Positions 58,437 through 64,000 of a stretch of 64,000 bases of DNA are shown here, piece after piece. The position numbers and the translations under genes are program-made. Origin of the DNA: Calonectria ilicicola (Eukaryota > Ascomycota > Sordariomycetes > Hypocreales > Nectriaceae); contig CP085830.1 of assembly GCA_020809705.1 (NCBI GenBank), positions 2,170,001 through 2,234,000 of the forward strand. Direction: 5' to 3'. Position 1 is the first letter of the stretch, and every line of letters begins with the position of its first letter. Below the pieces are notes generated by a model that made no database searches, was not told the DNA's origin, and saw only the letters and a program-made list of their open reading frames with translations.

Positions 58437-59166
58437 GATGAGTCTCTCGGAATGATGAGAGATACACTGCATGGAGGATAACTTTTTCAACGACGTCAAG
58501 GTCCATCTTGGAGCATTTGGGTAAGGTTGTTTGGAGGTTAGGTTTCATGGTTTTGGGTATAAGCATGGAGTTTCTTGGGATAATTCTTATCATCGTTCAC
58601 ATACATCTTGGTAGCTGCGCTGAGTCAGATCACTTACTCCTTGGTTTAGTACCATCAAGTGCGATTGCATAGCGGACATTCACATGCAGACGGGCGAAGT
58701 CAAGCTTATTTGGTATCATGAAAGATGATGACTGAATTACGTGGGGACTAAAAATGCCTAGCTGTGAAGGGCTCTACTAAAAGGTGCAAAAATAATAAAA
58801 AAAAGGGCGACTATCAAAGCTTTCTCCGTACGTCTTGTTCGTTTCGAGGGGGTCGTACTTTTGGTGTTTAGCCGCCGTCACAACCGAGGATCAGAAAACG
58901 CGAACATGTTGGTATCACAAGCTCGCAGATATGGCCGCGAGTCGACCCGACAAATTATACTCCAATCGTTTTCCGCCTTGGAGAGCGGTAGACATTAATA
59001 CTCCATCTGCGCGCGTTCCCCCATCTTTCTCCCTCCCATTGTGGTATTCTTGAACCTTTCATTTTTCAACTCCAAACCCCAAACTGGAGCCACAGGTAAG
59101 AGAAGCGACAAAAGCACGACCGTCCAACTGCAGTCACAAAAGAGCATTGGCCACGGTTTGAACACT
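58437..59166. other. convergent 3' spacer PDK-type kinase / CDC12
   Basis: These 730 bp between facing 3' ends are presumably the 3' UTRs. An A-rich run lies at about 58,788-58,804. No gene is supported. Confidence 0.58.
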
Positions 59167-60527
59167 TTAACGGCGGCCGTGGCTGCGGACAGCGCTGCCC
59201 TGCATAGACTCGAGTTCGGCCTCGAGCTGCTTGATCTGGGCGTGGGTCTGCTCGAGATCCTTGTTGAGACGGTCGCGCTCGGAAATGAGCTTCTGCTCCC
59301 ACTGTCGGAAGCGCTGCTCCTCGATCTTGACCTGCTCGGTGAAGCGCTTGCGCAGAGCCTCTTCCTCCTCCTTGAACTTGGGGTTGTCGAGCTTGCGGGG
59401 ACGGGCCTCGCCAAACTTGCGGGTCTCCATTTGCTGGGCACGGTAGGCCTCGTAGTGCAGCTCCTCAGTAGTGTGGATAAGGTCGAGCATGTGGGTTCGG
59501 ATCAGGATCGATCGGAGCTTCTTGAAGTCGCAGTGGTCCTCGTTCTCAACCTCGGCAACACCCCAGGAGTACTGACGACCCTTGACGATGCGGCCATCGC
59601 TGGTCTTGACATCCTTCTCGGAACCAATGACGGCGAAGGGCATGGCGTTCATGAGGCTGCGAGCATGCTGAGCAGCGGCCTCATCGTCCTCCTCGATCGG
59701 GGGCTGGTAGATCTTGATGTTCTGGGCCTCAATGACCGAGACGATCTAAAATAGTTAGTAAACAAATGTTGCTGCAGAGGGGGGCTGGGCAAAGTTGAGC
59801 TTACGCGCTGCTTGAACTTGGCCAGATCGGCAGGGCTAAGGGTATCAGCCTTGGCAATAACGGGGATCAGGTTGACGCGAGAGCAGAGTCGCTTCATGAC
59901 CTCAATGTCGAGGGGCTTGAGGGTGTGGCCGGTGGGGCGGATGAAGTAAAGGCAAGCGTGGACACGGAGATCGATCTTGTCCTGTCGGCGGGGCTGCTGC
60001 TCCTGAAGCATGTAAGACTCGTGCTGGTCGTCAAGGAACTCGATGATGGGCATCCAGGAGTCGCGGTTGTTAACATAGTCGCCGAATCCAGGGGTGTCGA
60101 TGACGGTCAGGCGGACTGGAAATGTGGTGTTAGCAGAAGCCATGATACAGCACAGAAATGGGGGCATTACCCTTGAAGAACTTCTCCTCGAGCTCGGCCT
60201 TGGTGATCTCAATCTCGACGGTCTTGTCGACCTGCTTCTGGTGGCGGCGCTTGTGGTCGGCATAGTTCTTGATGGTGGTGGAGAAAAGAGTGTTGATGAA
60301 GGTGGTCTTTCCAAGGCCAGACTCGCCAGCAACCTAGAATTGCGCGGTCAGATTAACATGTTCAAGAGAGAAAACTGAAGAAATCGGAGACTCGGTATCG
60401 TCTTGGGACAGGAAAAGGAGCGTACCATAATGGTGAAGGCAGCACCACGCTTCGCGACAATCTTGTGTCGCTGGTTGGGGAGATTGGCAATGCCAATCGG
60501 TGAGGCGCTCTCAGCAGCTGCAGACAT
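59167..60527 (-). CDS. CDC12: septin CDC12 (AspC group)
   Basis: Four minus-strand exons, 60527-60426, 60333-60171, 60115-59805 and 59745-59167, give 384 residues. After a short start (SASPIGIANLPNQRHKIV), the GTPase domain has the P-loop GESGLGKTT (37-45), the G3 motif DTPGFGD (95-101) and the G4 motif AKAD. The septin-unique element follows to about residue 300. Residues about 310-375 form a coiled coil (FKEEEEALRKRF, RQWEQKLISERDRLNKDLEQ). The start and the coiled coil match the Cdc12 class rather than Cdc3, Cdc10 or Cdc11. Septins assemble into filaments at septation sites, hyphal tips and conidiophores. The first intron follows the codon for Met34. The gene is divergent from PWP2. Confidence 0.95.
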
Positions 60528-61360
60528 GTTGGGCGAGATGTGTTAAACGGCAGAGGATATGAACCGAGAGAACGGGATGCTGGAGGCGATATGCACGAAA
60601 CAGACGGAGGCAGTGAAATATTGCGCGGCCGGCTGCGATGATATCGAACGAGCAAGAACAAGTCGAGGTGGAGGTTTAGGAGCTCGTGCTTCAGGGGAAC
60701 GAATTTCCTGCCCTTCTTTGGGATGAGGCGTCTTAGGGGGGGGCTGGCCTAGGCGTGGTTTAGTTGGCCAGTGCAACGCGGACCGTGAGTGGACAGTGCT
60801 TGCTGGGGAGTGGACACGGGGCACAAGGGAAGTTAGGGACGCCAGGGAGAAGGCCGGGGTCGCGAGGTAGGAGCCAAACACAGGTGAATGGGTGAATGGC
60901 ACCTGCCCACTCGTTCCAGTGACAGCGGTCTGGGTGAGTGGGACTCGTCGTCACCCAAGAAGGGAGTGCAAGACACGGCAGTCGCACGCACTGCACACTG
61001 GGACGGGCACCCTTCCAGGGGGAAAGTGCCACGGATCCCCTTTTCGGCCAGCCAATCATGCCTTATGCCGGCACGTCGAGCCACACGTGCCATCCAACGG
61101 CAACTCAATGAGCCACAGGGGAATTAATCTGTGCCTTGCCCAGTTTGGCTAGTTTACATTGCGACCTCCATTTGCTGGAATGAAGTCGGGACGACGGACT
61201 AAATATGTACCGGGCCACATCCTATCTTATCTCATACTCACATTCATCCCCACTTACCGCCCCCAAAAAAATTTGGCTCTTATCGATAAGACAGTGTCGA
61301 TTTTTTGGCGATCTGCGACTCCAAGTAAAGTATCTTGGCCATGTGCTGTAGGTGACGACA
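60528..61360. promoter_or_regulatory. divergent promoter region CDC12 / PWP2
   Basis: These 833 bp lie between outward-facing starts. No gene is supported. The stretch before PWP2 contains A-rich runs at about 61,264-61,271 and GATAAG at about 61,285. Confidence 0.55.
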
Positions 61361-64000
61361 ATGAAGACCGACTTCAAGGTATGAACCAGTCTATTCTGCC
61401 TGCTAAAGCTTTGCGCCTAGGCTAAACGCATATGCTGACTTGATTTTGCTAGTTCTCGAACTTGCTAGGCACTGTCTACTGCCAGGGCAATCTGCTCTAC
61501 AGCCCAGATGGCACCCACCTCTTCTCCCCCGTTGGCAATAGAGTGACGGTCTTTAACCTTGTAGAGTATGTGCGCTTGGGTTCCAATGGGATCCAGAGGT
61601 TTGATTATCTTCATTTTTCGCGTTGCTGACTTGACTATGCAGAAATAAATCATATACCCTCCCGTTCGCGCATCGCAAGAACATTGCTCGAATCGGCCTT
61701 ACTCCCCGCGGCAATCTTCTCCTCTCAATTGACGAAGATGGTCATGCTATCCTGACCAATGTCCCTCGACGCATCTCCATCTATCACTTTACCTTCCGCG
61801 CATCGGTTACAGCGCTCGCCTTTGCGCCCTCAGGCCGTCACTTCGCAGTCGGTCTAGGTCGCAAAATTGAAGTGTGGCATGTCCCCTCTACACCAGATGC
61901 TTCCGCCGAGGGCGAGGTCGAATTCGCTCCTTTTGTTCGATACCACACACATACCGGCCATTTTGATACTGTCCAACATATTGAGTGGTCAAGCGACTCC
62001 CGATTCTTCCTCACCAGCTCAAAGGATTTGACGGCGAGAGTATGGAGCTTGAACCCTGAAGAGAACTTCACCCCCACAGTCCTTTCTGGTCACAAGCAAG
62101 GTGTAATTGGAGCTTGGTTCTCAGAAAATCAGGAGACCATTTACACAGTCAGCAAAGATGGCGCAGTCTTTGACTGGCAATACGTGAAGCCCATCAACCG
62201 CCTCACTGAGGACGACATGCGCGACGACGATAATGATGACTCCGACATGAACTGGCGTATTGTTCAGCGCCATTACTTTATGCAAGGAAGTGCCCATGTT
62301 CGTTGCGCTGCTTTCCACCCAGAGACGAACCTCCTGGTGGCCGGATTTTCGAATGGTCTTTTTGGACTCTACGAGATGCCTGACTTCAACAACATTCACA
62401 AATTGAGCATCTCTCAAAACGATATCGACTTTGTTACTATCAACAAGAGTGGCGAGTGGCTAGCTTTTGGTGCTTCTAAGCTGGGACAGCTCTTGGTATG
62501 GGAATGGCAGTCCGAGTCTTACATCCTCAAGCAGCAGGGCCATTTTGACTCAATGAACTCGTTAGTTTATTCTCCAGATGGTCAACGCATTATTACCACT
62601 GCCGACGATGGAAAGATCAAGGTTTGGGATATTCAATCAGGGTTCTGTATCGTCACTTTTACCGAGCATACGAGCGGCGTGACTGCCTGCGAGTTTGCTA
62701 AGAAGGGCAACGTTTTATTCACGTCTAGTCTTGATGGCTCTATTCGGGCGTGGGATCTCATTCGATACAGAAATTTCCGCACATTTACAGCACCCACCCG
62801 ACTCTCCTTCTCTTGTATGGCGGTAGATCCCAGTGGTGAGGTCGTGGCCGCTGGATCTCTTGATTCATTTGACATCCATATCTGGTCTGTACAAACTGGC
62901 CAATTGCTCGATCGGTTATCAGGACATGAAGGCCCTGTCTCTGCTCTAGCATTTGCGCCAAACGGAAACTCGCTTGTGAGCGGCAGCTGGGATCGAACAG
63001 CCCGTATCTGGTCCATCTTTAGCCGAACGCAGACAAGCGAGCCTCTGCAGCTTCAGGCTGATGTTCTTGATATGTCTATCCGTCCAGACTCATTGCAACT
63101 AGCAATTTCAACTCTGGACGGCCAGCTGACTTTCTGGTCCATGACTGAAGCCGAGCAAGTTTCTGGATTGGATGGACGAAGAGATGTCTCAGGTGGCCGA
63201 AAGATTACCGATCGACGGACGGCTGCCAATGTGGCTGGAACAAAGAGCTTTAACACGATCCGTTACAGCACTGACGGTAGCTGTCTCATTGCCGGTGGAA
63301 ACAGCAAGTATATTTGCTTGTACTCGGTTACCACTATGGTGTTGCTCAAGAAGTTCACAGTCAGCGTTAACCTCTCACTCTCCGGCACTCAAGAATTCCT
63401 CAACAGCAAGTTGATGACGGAAGCCGGTCCTACAGGGGACCTTGACGACCAAGAAGCTTCAGACAGGGAAGGCCGAGTTGACAGCTCTGTTCCCGGTTCG
63501 AAGCGTGGTGATCCCTCGGCCAGAAAGAAGATGCCAGAAGTCCGTGTGACAGGTATCGGCTTCTCTCCTACTGGAACCGCTTTCTGTGCTGCTTCAACAG
63601 AAGGCCTTCTCATCTACAGCTTGGACAACGACATCCAGTTCGATCCCTTTGATCTAAACATGGAAATCACACCTGCGTCCACACTCGCCGTTCTAGAGAC
63701 TGAACGTGACTATCTCAAGGCCATTGTCATGGCCTTCCGCCTGAATGAAGCCGGCCTCATTAAGCGGGTCTTCCAGGCTGTTCCAGCTCCTGAAGTTGCC
63801 CTTGTAGTGGCCGATATCCCGATCGTCTACGTCTCTCGCCTTCTGCGTTTTGTTGCTGCTCAGACTGAGGAGTCGCCTCATATTGAGTTCTGCCTCATCT
63901 GGATCAAGGCCATTGTTGACAAGCACGGTGCTTGGCTGTCGGCAAATCGGGCCAAGGCCGACGTAGAGCTGCGGGTCGTGGCTCGCGCCGTGGCCAAGAT
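61361..64000 (+). CDS. PWP2: periodic tryptophan protein 2 (PWP2/UTP1), 3' end cut by window
   Basis: Exons 61361-61378, 61453-61565 and 61643 to beyond 64000 give at least 829 residues. The first exon is only 18 nt (MKTDFK); the second begins FSNLLGTVYCQGNLLYSP. Repeated WD40 units fill residues up to about 640 (for example IEWSSDSRFFLTSSKDLTAR, VYSPDGQRIITTADDGKIK, AFAPNGNSLVSGSWDRTARI). The C-terminal Utp12/PWP2 domain then begins (TLAVLETERDYLKAIVMAFR). PWP2 is a core subunit of the UTP-B complex of the small-subunit processome in the nucleolus, needed for 18S rRNA maturation. The family is usually about 900 residues, so roughly the last 60-80 residues lie outside. No frameshift is seen. 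Confidence 0.95.

Noticed and set aside
59041..59754. 237-codon plus-strand open frame
   Set aside because: It lies antisense to the CDC12 coiled-coil exon and its Leu-rich translation mirrors the Glu/Gln/Lys codons of the septin.
1..64000. Mobile elements, CRISPR arrays, biosynthetic cluster, heterokaryon-incompatibility or toxin genes
   Set aside because: I looked for transposase, reverse transcriptase, PKS/NRPS, HET and NACHT motifs and for regularly spaced repeats, and found none.

Overview
The window is nuclear DNA from a filamentous ascomycete. The short introns (mostly 45-230 nt) have GTRNGT donors, CTRAC-like branch points and YAG acceptors. Leaders are pyrimidine-rich, and the gene set is typical fungal housekeeping. 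Protein style suggests a Sordariomycete, probably Hypocreales; that placement is inference. I found no transposon, rRNA, convincing tRNA, CRISPR array, secondary-metabolite cluster or virus-derived gene.

Eighteen protein-coding genes can be supported and all but one named from family features. Bases 1-11,831 hold ES2, COQ8, RRP36, an FCP1/NIF-type HAD protein, eEF1B-gamma and mitochondrial uS9. Bases 11,832-31,914 are a gene desert of about 20 kb containing one recognisable gene, an uncharacterised 364-residue protein at 19,183-20,412. The desert has 7.35 kb of upstream sequence and 11.5 kb of downstream sequence, with many (TG/CA)n and purine tracts. Bases 31,915-64,000 are gene-dense again: calcineurin B, EPL1, KAE1, the AMPK/SNF1 beta subunit, a small membrane protein, BUR1/CDK9, an ankyrin-type asparaginase, UBP15/USP7, a mitochondrial PDK-type kinase, septin CDC12, and PWP2 (cut by the window end).

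Orientation alternates almost strictly, giving divergent promoter pairs and convergent 3' ends. The genes are not an operon or a pathway cluster. Several share broad themes: transcription and chromatin (EPL1 of NuA4, BUR1, ES2 for splicing), ribosome production (RRP36, PWP2, uS9m, eEF1B-gamma), nutrient and stress signalling (calcineurin B, AMPK beta, asparaginase) and mitochondrial metabolism (COQ8, PDK). I rebuilt the exon structures by hand from splice signals, reading-frame continuity and family alignment from memory. All multi-exon models close in frame, and calcineurin B gives exactly the usual 174 residues.

I see no clear novel multi-gene system. The strongest anomalies are the 11.5 kb spacer between two convergent genes and the isolated unknown gene beside it. 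There are also unusual gene structures: a GC-AG intron and a start-codon-only exon in UBP15, a 15-nt internal exon, a stop-free 60-nt intron in EPL1, and inverted repeats with E-boxes inside an EPL1 intron.
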